Of a stretch of 64,000 nucleotides of DNA, positions 11,191 through 24,400 are shown in pieces. The stretch covers positions 1,145,660-1,209,659 of the forward strand of contig NW_003101668.1 in the NCBI RefSeq assembly GCF_000003855.2, read 5' to 3'. The position numbers were made by a program, and so were the translations under genes. Positions within the stretch are counted from its first letter, which is position 1, and the number at the start of each line of letters is the position of its first letter. Under the pieces are notes generated by a model that saw only the letters and a list, made by a program, of their open reading frames with translations, searched no databases and had not been told where the DNA came from. This DNA comes from Blastomyces gilchristii SLH14081 (taxonomy: Eukaryota; Ascomycota; Eurotiomycetes; Onygenales; Ajellomycetaceae).

Positions 11191-12291
11191 AAGACTTTAT
11201 TCTCAGTAGAACTACTTCATCACAAACTCACTCAATTTTTTAAATAAAAACCTGCTGATAGATTCATTAATTAGCTCTCAATTAAAAAAGTATTTTAACT
11301 TCATTATTAACTATATACTCTGTCTGATAATAAAGTTATTTAATTAAATGTAATAGAAAGTCTCTGTGTGAGATTTTTCTCTGTTCACTTCTATCACATT
11401 ACAACTCTAAGTCAAATTATCATATAAATTCTAAAATGAAGAAATCTAGCTTTATTCATTAATTGTCTTAATTCTATAAAATATCTAATCTGAAATGATA
11501 GAGATATTTGAAAAAAAAATCTCTGTGAAAATCCTGTCTGTTTTTGATATTTTAAAACATTTACACTAAGTCTTATTCATGTGCTGCTTTTATCAATCTG
11601 ACTCATCTTCAGCAGAAAAATATAAAATGATATTTCAGTTATAATTAATCAGTATATAACTTACAGACAATTATAAAATCAGTTTAACTTAAGATCTGAC
11701 CAAGTTCTTGATCTTTGTACAGTGAGATATATTAAATCTAGATTTAATATCTCAATATTTATTAAATTCTGTAAGAGATTTATAATAGCAACAATAGATT
11801 TCTATTGAATTTGAGAATTAACTTTATACTAATATAATCACTTAGTAAGTTTTTCATTTCGAAATATAAAAATCAGTTTCTTTACATTCTGTTGATAAGA
11901 TTTATCTTATTATATAAAAACAGACTTATATTCTTTATAATGTCAAGATTCTGAAGAAAGAAAGTCTTGATAGAGAGTATACAATATTGTATATCTGAGC
12001 AGTTTTTATTTCATTATTCTGCAGCAGTTAATGCGAAAAAAAAAGATGTTAAAGTTAGTTTTTTACTTCACTTGAAAAAGTGAGATACTTTCATCTGAGT
12101 TTTACACAATATTCTTACAAAGAATTAAAAACAGAGCTGTTTTTTTATCATAATTTCACATTTTTTTAAGTAAGAATTACTTGTTCAGTGACTGAAAACT
12201 CAAGAGTTCTAATTAATACTTAATTCTTTTTTACACTTTTTATTAACTGACTTAAGTCGCACACTTGTTATGTGAGAAGAATTAAATAATA
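11191..12291 (+). mobile_element. L4: LINE 5' UTR, first segment
   Basis: Matches the 5' UTR of full-length L1 (43012-44120): 'cctgctgatagattcatt' here corresponds to 'cccgccgatagatccatc' in L1, with five CC/CG-to-T changes across that short stretch. L4 is the outer host of the nest: its sequence resumes at 25607-25626 after B1 and again at 39007-39169 after L3. Its ORFs are not seen in the window. The exact 5' boundary near 11191 is uncertain by about 10 bp. Confidence 0.8.
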
Positions 12292-12458
12292 TGTGAGTCA
12301 AAGGTTGCTTGAGCCAGCGTATGATTACAGGCGTACGCCGGCTTCTTATATACATTATACTAAATTAATTAGTGGCCGCTAGAGCCTCTTTACATTTATA
12401 AGTATATTTAGAAGCAGCTGCATTATTATTCAGCAGTTGTATATTCTTTTAAATTACA
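12292..12458 (-). repeat. B1 3' LTR (left)
   Basis: Top strand starts TGTGAGTCAAAGG and ends TTAAATTACA. It matches the B2 LTRs. The first half keeps CG-containing sequence (cgtacgccggcttc); the second half is fully mutated. Confidence 0.9.
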
Positions 12459-12960
12459 TTCTCTCTCATCAGATTCAGTCACACTTATGTGATTATAATA
12501 TAAGCTCTAGCTTCATGCAGATTAGCATGCTACTAATATTCACAATTATACGGTCTATTTCTGATGTGACTAGTTTTCTGCTTACACTCTTATAAAGAAG
12601 CTTTTACTATATTTCACTCTTCTTTATTCACTAATCTTTTTATTCTTTAATCATCATCTCTGTCATTATCATTATTAAGTATTATTATCTTGTATAAGAT
12701 TTCTGTTCTCTCTCTTCTATTTAACACTTTGTATCTGTTTATCTATTACATTATACGTGTTTCTGATGATAGCTCTTCATTCTTAAAACAAGTATTATTA
12801 TAGTACTCATACTGAGCAGTTCATTAGTAGTAAGTGAAACATGTTATGAAATGTAATCAGAACTTGTTTTTCTAATAATTATTAGAATATATTATTATAA
12901 ATAGCACATCTTCTTTATCTTCTTATACACTCTCAATTCTTTCTTAGCAGGCATCTAATT

Positions 12961-14451
12961 GTGTTTTTCTGGCATAATTTTCGCATAGACACAGATGCTG
13001 ATTTGTTTGTTTTTATTTATATAGAATCTTCATATATTGTCAGATTCATATCTGTCAATGATAGTAAACATCTTAATGTTGAATTGTTGATCAAGAACTT
13101 AAAGAATGTGATAATGAAGAAATTGTCTGTACTATGTGTAACTGAGTCTCTTGTATCTCTCTCTGCCTCTTCTGCTGCTGTTTCTTTCTCTGTCACTCTC
13201 TCTTAATCTTTCACACTTGTCTCTGCATCTGATTCTCCTGCTTCTGCTACTTCTAACCTTACTATTTCTGCTCTCACTATCTCTGCTCTCTCTATCTCTG
13301 CTACCTCTGCTGCTGTTACTAGCTGTTCTCATTTTAAGAAGATATTGCATAGACTTGATGAATTATATTTCTTAGTGTATTTACTCTCATTCTTTTTATT
13401 GACCTCTAGAACAATTTACTGTATAAAGATTGTATATAACACAACTATCTGAAGCTCAGTTACAGACACTGATTATTATATTCATTTTAAATATTTATAA
13501 TGAGATAATTATGTATTCATTCTGTAACATTACTTCTCTCTTTAACAGTGTTAAGAGTGTAAGTCTTTTTCTTTTTCATCTTCTCTTTCTAATGCTGATT
13601 TTTTCTGTTCTTAGATAAAATTATTATAAGTTTTATCATATATAAAGTTATTATATTTACAGATATTAAGAAACTTTTTATAACTGTTAAATTCAATATT
13701 ACAGATATATTCACTCTGACGAATATCTTCAAGATAATTAACTTATATCAGTCTATTCTCTGATATTTATCATCTGACTTTATAATGCAGGTGAAGAATA
13801 TCTGTATTTTTAGAAATAAGAATATGAATATTATAATCTTCTACATCTATAAGTGTGAGACTTGTACACCTTGTCCGAGATATTATTATGAGAATGAGTT
13901 ATTCAGATACTGTGTTCTACTTTCTATATTTCTCTGTGTTTCTCTCTCTCTTTCTGAGAAGTCTTATGTATGTTGTAATTATATATACAATTCTAAGATC
14001 AGCAGATATTCATTCTGTAATTATTATTTCTCTTTTTCACATTTTCATATACTAATGATTCTTAGTTGCTTCAGTGTCAGAGATCATTTGAATTTCTGAA
14101 GATAATAACACTGCTAAGACTACTCTCTTCTGCTCTTAAGCTTCTCTTATTATTTTCTCTTCCTTCTCTGTGAAAGAGATTATACATATACTAAGTTATA
14201 AGTGTTCAGCTCTGAGTGACTTCTGCTATCATATATTTGATCTGTCTGTACTCTCTTCTTCTTCATTTTCTCTTATCTCTGTCTCTTCTGCTCTGACTTC
14301 TGATTCTGCAGATTTTATACTCTTCTTCAATTTTTCTATATACATGTATACATATTTCTATATTAGCATTTCAGTCAACCTTGTGATAAATAACATTAAT
14401 ATTGTACACAGAGTGATAGAGAAATCAGAGACATGCACAGCATTGTTATAG
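12961..14451 (+). pseudogene. Antisense accessory gene of family B, B1 copy (degenerate)
   Basis: Lies between the integrase and the left LTR, on the strand opposite to gag-pol. Three conserved blocks. Block I (12961-13452, one internal TAA) contains a hydrophilic stretch, LIKNLKNVIMKKL, then a Ser/Ala-rich linker. Block II (about 13690-14099) contains KCETCTPCPRYYYENELF followed by KSYVCCNYIYNSKISRYSF. Block III (14170-14451) ends in a VNLVINNINIVHR stretch. Blocks II and III match B2 and block III matches B3 at protein level. In block II the pattern C-x2-C..F..C..ACxNCxYxxxxxxCsF resembles the fungal DUF3716 module, though two Cys are Tyr here. Function unknown; the pattern match is from memory of the family and needs a profile search. 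Confidence 0.55.
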
Positions 14452-15559
14452 AAGTAGCTTATAACTCTCAAATTTCTTACAGATCTTGAGTTTTGAAATT
14501 TGCTTTATTTTTAGTGTTTTTACAAGTGATGTGACATTGAAAATGAATAAAACATGTAGCATATGAAAAGAAATGAGATGTGTATAATAACATTTATCTT
14601 TTTATAACTGACTCTTATAGTCAGTGATTAATTTATTATCTCTTAAGTTATCTTCTTTTCTTTTCTTACACTTTTTCTTGATCTGCTAGTTACTACTCTT
14701 ATACAACCTCTATATAATACAGTATTCAGTGACTAGGTTCAGCAGCTTTCACTCTTATAATTCTGTCTTATATATTATACTGTCTCTCTTCACTGACTCA
14801 GACTACTAATGTAAGTAGCTTATTAAAACTAATCTCATCTGATCTCTGAGTATCTTCAGAGATTGAGATGACTTGATTTTATATATCTGTGAGACTGTGA
14901 ATGTTTCAGATGCGTTATTCTCTGTTATCTCTGTGATTAAACTGATATAAATAGTTGAATTCAACTCTGAATTTCTTTTTCTTCTATAATCTGATATATA
15001 TGCAAGTCTGCTGCTTTAAGACTACTCTTTATTATACTGTATCTGCTGTCTGCAGTACAATATTATACAGTCAGCTACAGTCATATCACTTATTAAAGTA
15101 TGATATTCATCTGATTTCTTCATTACTTCTCATTCTTTTCTTATAATTATAAAAAGATCAGAATAAGTAAGATTATCTGATTTGTAAATATCTATGATTT
15201 CTCTTACTTCATGAAACTTTTTAACTATAAGTCTCTTCTTTTTCAATACTGATAATAGTGCTGTGAATAATCATAATTCACTCAGGTCTTGCATCTTCAT
15301 CTTTATAAGATATAAACTATTTATTAAGTTATATAAGATCTGTCTCTCTGATTCTTTCAATATATATGTTTTTAGAGAGTGTGATTTGAGTATTTTATAG
15401 AGCTCAAATCTACTAGATTGAAACTTCTCAGAACTCTCATTGTATATAAGAACTTATATTCTCATCTTAAGACTTAATTTCTTAACCAGTGAGTCTTGTA
15501 TTCTTTTCAATTGAATTACTCAGTTCAGAAGTAACTTATTAGCTTTTATACATGCATAA

Positions 15560-15743
15560 CTGATCTCTTTCAATCTTGATTCTGTATTCATAATTGCTGC
15601 TTTCTCTCTCATCTTTTTCAAAGCATTCTTCAGAATGCATGAATGCAATTCATATAACAGATAGAATAATAAATACTTAAAGACTGCATACTGCTGAATT
15701 CATATGTCTAATAGTATCTGTCTGAGATATTTATCTCATGATC
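15560..15743 (-). pseudogene. B1 integrase C-terminal segment, left of A2
   Basis: Matches the B2 segment at 56300-56605. It continues in sense from the part right of A2. Unlike B2 and B3 it lacks the coding minisatellite (the T-V-A-D/T-D-A repeats), having only a short 'attgctgctttctctc' remnant near 15592. Confidence 0.75.
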
Positions 15744-16066
15744 TGTAAGAGGCCTACGCCGAATAGATCAGTATTAATATATAAATGTTATATAACAAAA
15801 GTGAAAAACATTAGAGAAGGAAAATAAAAAGAGAAAGTATGAGAATCATAATCAGAGTGAATATTTATACACATATAAGATAAAGCTTCACAGTGAAAGA
15901 ACAGAAACTGTGAATATTTATACATGTATAAGATGAAGCTTCAGAGTGAAATAATAGAAACTCTGTGAGTTCTTCAGTCAAGAATTGATGACTGAGAATC
16001 AGAGCTTTCAGCAGAAATCTATAAAGTGTAATAAAATAGACTTATAATCAGACACAGTCTGTCACA
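15744..16066 (-). repeat. A2 3' LTR (left)
   Basis: Starts TGTAAGAGGCCTACGCCG and ends CAGTCTGTCACA. It is strongly mutated relative to the right LTR: 'ctgataatcggcgaccgag' there corresponds to 'caagaattgatgactgag' here. Confidence 0.92.
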
Positions 16067-16069
16067 TTA

Positions 16070-18040
16070 GTTCTCTCTTTCTGAAAGCAAGCGCAGTTCT
16101 CATTGATCAAGAGCTACTGTATCAGATAGCGCGGAGTCTGAGATTCAGGTTGAACAGTTATAATCAACTCATTTCATGAGATATTGTCAGCTGCAGCTGT
16201 GGGACCTTTTATCAAGAATATTCTCAATCTCTCATTCAAGTTCATTATCTTCTTCTATGATCTCTGGCAGTTGTCAGTCAGAAGTCAGTTGAGAAGAAAA
16301 TGAATCAGTGACAGTGCAGCAGAGTAAGCTTGTATGAAACACATTATAAATCTCTGACAGAGTATTAAGACAGTAGTTATAACTGTCTAAAACTTCTATC
16401 ACTTTGTATTTAATATGATAGTAGTTCAGTGTATAAGACAGATGTATGATTTGTATATTTTTAAGATTCAATCGCATTAAATCTTCTATCTTATATTGCT
16501 TAGTAAGGTCTCAGCAGATATTAATTTAATTCTCTTAATCTTATTTATCACTTATTATGAAGACTTCTGCTCAGTCATGAATGTCTCAGAGCTTTATTAC
16601 TATATTATCAGTGATCTGAATTGAACTGTGAGAGTTCAGTGTAAACTGTATAATCTCTAAAAGATTTAACATCTTTATGTAATAATTATATGTAAGAAAG
16701 AATAAGCTTATATCTGTTAAAATAGCATCTCAGTCATTGATAATAGTCTCTGTATATAGAAGAAGATTATATCAATTATCTTATAAATAATTATAAAACT
16801 TATAAAGATAGTTCTTTAAAGTCTCAATTATTCATTCTGATGCATTATTAGTTTCAGAGTAATAGATAGTTGATAAATAGTATATAATCTTAAGAACTTG
16901 ATAGATTCTTTTTCAGAGAGGACTTATGAATTAGCAGCTCTGATCAGATACTATAGATCTCAGTAAGTTATATATCTGATAGAATAAACTTTATAAGAAG
17001 ACTTCAGTGACTTATTCAGTATTTATCTTATTATAAGATTTCAATATTATATCTTTACTTAATCAGTCAATGATAATCAGAATGTTCTTCTAACTCTTGC
17101 TCTTAGAGAGATTAATAGCATAGTCAATTACTACATCTTATCAGATTCTATTAAAAATATTGAGTGATTTCAGTAAATCTTTTCTATAATTCTTTTATAA
17201 GATGATAGAAGAATAATAGTTACAGTTTCAGATAAAATATCTGATACTGTTTAATATCTCAGATCAGTAGAACTCTTGAGAGATCATTTAATAAAGTTAT
17301 TCACAATCTAAATAATCAGTTATATATGAATTATACATCTCTTTTATTATCTGAGTGTATAAGAGTTCAGAGTCAGAAACTCAATGTTATTCGCAGAATC
17401 ACAGAGTATTATTATTATCAATTGAATATTCTGAGATGTTAATCTTTATATGTAGTTCTGAAGAAAATTGAGAAGCTTCTTATTATACTGCTTCAGTGAG
17501 AGTCGGAAGAAGTTTATTAGTTTAAGCTATTATACATCACAGTTCTTTCAGTGAAGATTCAGAAGAAGTTAAGATATCAGTGACAGTTTAAAGAAAGAGT
17601 ATATCAGTGATAGTTTAAGAAGAAGATGTTCTAATTGAAGAAGTGTGTATAGTGTCATAAATTTTTTCATCATAATTAACTAGTATCTTCAGATTTAAGA
17701 GTCAGTGTTCTCAGTTCATTCAGTGAGTATCTATTACATTGAAAGGTATATCTTACTCTTGTCATGAGAGAGTATCTGTTATCAAGTTCTAACTGTCAGA
17801 ATGATAGTGTATGATGAAATGAAAACAGCTTAATAGCTCAGATCATTGCATCTGTTATTCAGTAAGTTTACAGATAATTGTGAAATACTTGAGATTCTTA
17901 TAATCTGTGATTATCTCAAATTTAAAGATACTTCAGAGTTCAGAGTCTCATTCTTCTAAATAGTATACTATTATAAGAAGTTTTGTATTATAAATCTTGT
18001 AATTGCACTCAGCAGAACTCAATTTCATAGACATGAAGAT
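16070..18040 (-). pseudogene. A2 integrase, GPF module and chromodomain remnant
   Basis: Minus strand, from high to low coordinate. The integrase core is near 17150-17040. The C-terminal module at 16477-16274 is the longest clean piece: KYKVIEVLDSYNYCL...YNVFHTSLL, matching the family 'GPFkVie.vgs.aYrL.LP..ihnVFHvSLL'. A chromodomain follows at about 16270-16130, reading ENILDKRSHS then QYLMK-stop-VDYN-stop; chromodomains have 'ILdsR......QYLVKWkGYd..tWEp', so both stops are TGA at Trp. The chromodomain would bind H3K9-methylated chromatin. Confidence 0.8.
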
Positions 18041-21000
18041 ATATAATTATAAGATATATTTATTATCATATTACAATATAGCTTCTTCTGTAATATAGTC
18101 AGAGAAGTCAGCTTTTATAACTATTCTGTAATCAGAGTTAAATATTATTAGTAGAGAAGTATTAATAAATATCTTCTTCATCTGTATGAATACAGCTTCA
18201 GTATTCACTGATAATTGAAATACTGAGTTCTTGTTAGTAAGTTCTATAAGTAATCTTACAATATCTGAGAAGTTTTATATAAATTGCTAATAGAAGTTAG
18301 TAAATCTAATGAAGCTTTATACATCTTTCACAGTATGTGAAGCTTCTCATTCAAGAATAGTAGAGATCTTTTCAGAATTTATTCAGATTCTCTTATCAGC
18401 TTCTATAATAAAATCTAGATATTTCATACTGTTGACTTCAAAGTCATACTTATCTATGTCTATCAGTAGTTCTGCTTCTTATAGTTATTATAATACTCTT
18501 TATACATGCTCTTGATATTCTTTTCTGAACTTATCAGTACAGATGAGAATGTTATTGAGATAAGTAGATATAAACTTATTAAGAAAATCTCAGAGTGCTC
18601 AGTTAATATACTTCTGAAATATACTAACAGTGTTAGTTAATTCAAAAGATGTGACTATTAATTCAAAAAGATTATATTATGTTTAAAATACTGTGAGTCA
18701 CTCATCTTCTTCAGTGATACAGCTCTTATGAAAAGCAGTAATAATATCTAACTTTGTAAATCATTGAGCTTGTCTGATATAAGCTAGAGTTTCATTAATA
18801 AGAGATAAAGAATAACAGTTCTTCTTTGTTAATCTATTCAGTTCTCAATAGTCTACACAGAATTGAAGTTGTTCATCTGATTTCTTAGCAAAGAGAATAG
18901 AAGCTACAGTGAAAGAGTTACTAACACATATAAATTCTTTATTCAATAGATTATTGAGTGTCTTTCAAAGAAGAAGAAGTTCATCTTAGAACATATTATA
19001 AAGAGAGCTTCACAGTGATTTAAGATCTTTATTATTCTTCTTTTTCAGCTTGATACTGTGATCTACTTCTGAGTCTCATAAGAGAAGTAGGTTTATAACA
19101 TTGTCTTGTCAGAAGACATCTAGATATTTATAATATTATTAAGAGAGTTTTGTATGAGAATTTATTATTGTAACACAGAATAACTTTTCTAGAGCTTTTT
19201 TAATATTGATTAGACTGACAAAGTAGATTGCTATATAATTCTGTTATTAATAACTTTAGTAGCAACGTCATCAGAAGTTCTTTTGAAGCATTTTATAAGT
19301 GTTAACAGAGATCTGTGTCAGATTCATAGTCTTGTGAACATCATTCTCATAAACTCAATTATTAATAGAGAATATTAAACTTCTGTTTTAAGCATTTCAT
19401 AAAATATCTTATTCTGATAGTTAGACAAGTTCTAGTATAAGATTATAGTCAAGATTATTAACTTTATATATATAAGCATCTTCATATTGATATTCTTCAA
19501 CATCTATGTTTAGTTTCATCATATAATGAGTGCAAACATCTTTTGAGTCATCAAATTCTGTAAGAAGTCAGAGTTTTAATAAAAGCTGAAGATTATACTG
19601 TCTTACAACTGAAGATTTAATCATTGCATAGTGACATAGATCACTGTCTATCATGACTTTCATATTATACATATTATCTATCACAGTAGATATAAGAATT
19701 ATACTCATTATCATTTTCTCTTTAAATTGTTATCATTCAATCACTTCAAGCTTCTTCTTGTGAGTTTGAGCAGAAGGTAATCTTTTCCCTGTTTCATAGA
19801 GATGTTCTTATAGTTATCATTCAAATTCTTCTTCAATGTAACATGATTGACACAGACTGACACTGATTGTTTCTTAGAATGAAAAGATACATAGATCAAT
19901 CAGCAGTTGAAAGTTATATGTTCTGATTAATTACAGTTAATATACATCTCTCATTGACATCAATCAGCAGCTTCTTCAGAGGTGATCTCAGAGACTCAGA
20001 AGCCTGTTCAGATAGTGAAGACTCTTGCTTATACATAGACATTTAAGTCTACTTAATTCATGACATCTGTGTTATTCTTTGACATAAATGTATAAGTAGC
20101 TGAAATATAATATCTTCTGCTGTTGTTCTGTATACCTTTAAGCTTGATATGACAGTTATTCAGTGTTTAAAGTTATATACAGAAGTCTTCATAAGTCAGG
20201 TCTTCATCTACACTTATAAGAGCTTATAAGAGTTCAAAAGTTAGTGTCTTCTTAAGCATGCTAATCTTTATTCAATTCTCTTAAAATTGATTATCTACTT
20301 CTAGAATCTTGATATTGAAGTCAGAGATAAATGTTATAAGAGAAGTATTTCTCTGTTAAATACTCTGTAATTAATCTAATTCTTTTCACTGTATAGCAGT
20401 ATCTCTGAACAGAATATTGAGATATCTAATAATGTTATTAGATGTATATAATACTGATTCACATATCTTCATTTATAAATGAAACTTCTATTTCATGCAA
20501 TTCTTCAATCAATCATTGATATATTAATCTTGATTAGTTAGTAACTCAATGACAACTTTATCTATACTTAGTTTTATAAGCATGTTCAATCTTCATGACA
20601 GGTAGAGAGTGAGATCAGAAGTATTAAAATATGTAGAAGTATCTAGACATTTCTTCAGTACTTGTATCATACTTATATCTGATTCAGTTGATGTTGAAAT
20701 TGTCTGTGCAGAGGTTTCTTATTGAGTTAATCATTGAATTTTCTCATGTTGACATTGTTAATTTGCATGCATATCAGCTATCTGTTGTTGTTGTAATTTC
20801 AACATTGCTTAAAGTCACTGTGACACTGTGTCTATGCTCGCATTTGAGAGTTCTCTCATATTATCAGTAGACATAGCTATATTGTTCATTGAATATATAA
20901 TATCTGCAAGATCAGAAGCAGTGTAATTATATGAATATCTTATACATCTAAGATATCAGAACTCTCAGACCTTTTACTGATATTCTCTTTGTGAGATTTT

Positions 21001-21150
21001 TGTTACAGGGTCTGAACAACTAATGAGTAAGCTTCTATTTAGAGACTTAATATCTGCTTCACTGATTGTTTATTTCTCTATTTCTTACACATTATTACAC
21101 ATTCAGATATCTTCTCAATGAGTAATAATTTCTAATCAGAAGACAATGAA
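18040..21150 (-). pseudogene. A2 gag, protease, RT and RNase H remnants
   Basis: Collinear with A1 1900-5350. The RT catalytic box at about 18575-18540 reads YLNNILI, so both catalytic Asp codons are now Asn (GAC to AAC type changes, equal to CA-to-TA on the other strand). The gag zinc knuckle lies near 19960-19920. Plus-strand open frames at 18309-18515 and 20688-20870 are shadows. Confidence 0.8.
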
Positions 21151-21161
21151 CATTTTCCAAG

Positions 21162-21485
21162 TATAAGAAGCCTACACTAAATAGATCAGTATTAATATAT
21201 AGGTCTCATATAACAAAAGTGAAAAACATTAGAGAAGGAAAACAAAAAGAGAAAGTGTGAGAATTAGCAATCAGAGTGAATATTTATACACATATGAGAT
21301 GAAACTTCAGAGCGGAAGAATAGAAACTGCAGATATTTATACATATATGAGATGAAGCTTTAGAGCAGAAGAATAGGAACTCTGTGAGTTCTTCGGCTGA
21401 TAATCGGCGACCGAGAATCGGAGCTTTCAGCAGGAATCTATGGAGTGTAATGGAATAGTCTTATGATCGGGCGCAGCCCGTCACA
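21162..21485 (-). repeat. A2 5' LTR (right)
   Basis: 324 bp, top strand TATAAGAAGCC...GCCCGTCACA. Its outer 130 bp keep CG and GG sites (ggcgaccgagaatcgg, gatcgggcgcagcccg). It is less damaged than the left LTR. Confidence 0.92.
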
Positions 21486-24400
21486 TAATCTTATAGGCTT
21501 ACTCACTAGATATTTCATCAGCATGTTGTTCAGGATTTCATTTAAGTGTTTCATCTTTTCATTTATTCACAGATAATATGATGTTGTTCTACAATATTCT
21601 ATCTGTAACTGGCTTATAAAATGCCTCATCACTTCTTCTACAAGATTTGCATTATTATCAGTCAGAATTTCACACAGTATTTCATAGTTAATATAGATCT
21701 TATTATATAAGAACTTCATTACTATCTTCTCAGTCATCTCTGAAACTGATTTCATAAGTGATCAGTCAGTAGTATAGTTAATAGCAGTGATTATTTAACA
21801 ATTTTCATTTGATAATCATAGTAATATGTCTATAAGATTCATCTCTCATCACTTAAATAACTGTATTATATATTTCATCTGAAGTTGTACTTTCTTGTAT
21901 TCTGATTCTTTCTTAGATTCTTTTACAATCTGATAATTCAGTCACTTGTGAGTGTATATCTGAATGTTCTCAGTTATGCTTGATCAGTATACTCTTGATT
22001 TAAGTATACTCATAAGTTCAGAGCTTTCTAAGTGACTGAATTTCTTATGTATATGAGTTATCAAGTTGTGTCTAAACAGATACTTTACATAGAGAGTCTC
22101 TGTGTATTCTCGATTATAATAGAGAATAATATCATTTTTCAATTTTCTCAGCTTAAAGTTCAGAAGCATCTGTTCTACTATCTTTATAAGATGCTTATTA
22201 TTCAATACTTTGTTATGCTTCAAGTAGTATTCATGCAAAGTCTTTGATGAATCTATGATAATATAAGATTAACTCAAGAACCTGTTATACATAATATACA
22301 TTTCTCAGTCATAGTTAATTTATTATAACATTCAGCTTCTCTGAGATAAGATGTATACAGTCATCATCTACTATATATTCTACAAACTTCAACTCTTCTA
22401 TTTCAAACACATACTTGATTGATTTGATGTAGAGCTTATACTCTGTCAGAGTTATAAGCACTTTATCAAGATATATCAGACATTTGTTATATGAGTTTAA
22501 AAAGATCAAGATGATATTCAGATATATAAGACATGAGATTTCATTCTATTTATAAAGAATTATATTTATTATCATTTGAAAAATGACAGGTGCATTTGTC
22601 AGACTGAATAATATTACCAGAAATTTGAACTTCTCTCATTGTGTATTAAATGCAGTTTATGATACTGATAGTTTATCTATATAAATCTGCTAATATTTTG
22701 AGAGAAGATCAATCTTTGATAGATATTAGATATTTCTGACTGTATTCAACTGTTATTGAATCTGTGACAGTGAGTATTTATTCTTAATTATAAGCTTATT
22801 AAGTGCTTGATAATTAATACATATCTGTCACTCTTCACTCATCTTTTTCATAAATAGAACTGAGAAATCTCACACACTTAATAAGAGTTCTATAAGATCA
22901 TGTTTTAAAAGATCTGTGATCTGATACTTCTATTTTTCATGATGTGTTTGTGACAGAGAATACACATTCTGATTGAGTGATTTCATGTTCTCTGTGTCAA
23001 TCCCATGTATGAATTCTTGTTACAGCAGCAATTTCAGTGAAAGATCTGTTCAGATAATCTTTTCATACTTCTTCAGAAGTGGCTTCATATACTTGTTCTT
23101 CTGTATATTCTTTATCTTAGTTTTTTCTCCTTTTAAGTCTTATATGATATACAAGATGCTTTCAGATGAGGTCTTGTAAATCATTCTCTTTGCTTATTGA
23201 TATATAAGCAGATTTAACTCTTTTATATCAGAGATGTGAAATGTTCTTCTTATATCAGTTAATAGAATTGTATAAACTGTTTTCTTTCTATCAGTTAATC
23301 TTATATAATATATACATTATTGAATCTGCAAATTGAATCTTTGAAATCAATTGAGTTTGAGAATAAGATTATATTTCACATTCTACAACTCTCATACTCA
23401 AATATAACAAGATTATTCTCTGAAGTGTAAGAGAATGCTTACTCTTATAGATGAAACTAAATATCAATTATCAAATAATCTTATATATTGAGAATTCTTT
23501 ACTCAGTAGATCTCTTTCAGTCTTTCAATTATATAATTATCAATATATTGTGTAGAAACTTCTGTGTCAGTTAATACCTTTATAAGCATCTCTTAATTCT
23601 TACTAAAGTGATCTCTATACATTAATATTTTAAATCTCAAGATATTAAGATGAGTATTTACTTCTTTCTTACTTATATCTCATTTAGAAGCCTGCTTTCT
23701 CTTTGTATTCACAGAATTCAGAGACATATCTAACATGAGTATTTCTTTCCCTTTAAAGACTTTTCCTAGAATATCAGTGAGTGTCTCTGAGCTTACCGAT
23801 TCTGCTAGTTTTTTAACAATCTTGCTTCTCTTAACTGTGTACACTGTATGTAATCTTTTACATCATGATTTTGATGTCTGCAGTTAAAGTAAGCTCAATG
23901 CTTATAATATTAAGATTTTGACTTAGAGAATCTCTTTTTCAGAAAATTCAGTACTTTAGTAATAGTATTCAAATCTAGATTCATTATATTCAGATGTATA
24001 ACTTGTATTATAGAAGTCTGATTATCTATTCTCTATTAAAATATACTTAATTACAGTATTTTCTATCACAGCTGACTCACTTATTCTTATATAATAAGAA
24101 TATTATATACTTCTTTCACTGTATCTAATTATGAGTTTAAGCATTTTCATTTAACTCTTAACTCAGATATAAGATTATGAATGAAGATTTATAAATAGAA
24201 CAGTGTTAAAAGCTCTTCATTTAATATAAGATACTATAAACTGAAGTGTGTGAAGTATAATATAAGATCACTTACTTATTTACACTCTGTAAAGTGTTTA
24301 TAACACTTGTCTTATATATTTACTTTCTCAAAGTGATGCAAGATTCATTTGAAAAATCAATTTCATATTTATAAGAATGAATACTGCTCTGAGTCTGTGA

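Larger units (their letters stand above)
15739..21490 (-). mobile_element. A2: degenerate chromovirus inserted in B1
   Basis: Body 15744-21485, LTRs of 323 and 324 bp. It is flanked by tgatc (15739-15743) and taatc (21486-21490). The uninterrupted paralogue B2 has tagtc at the same place (near 56600), so all three derive from an original tggtc by G-to-A changes. This proves insertion into B1 followed by RIP-like mutation. The domain order is as in A1, on the minus strand. Confidence 0.95.

Noticed and set aside
13132..13375. Low-complexity open frames in both directions (Ser/Leu-rich and Arg/Ser-rich)
   Set aside because: They come from a TCTCTGCT-type repeat. Only the frame continuing block I of the antisense gene is shared with B2.
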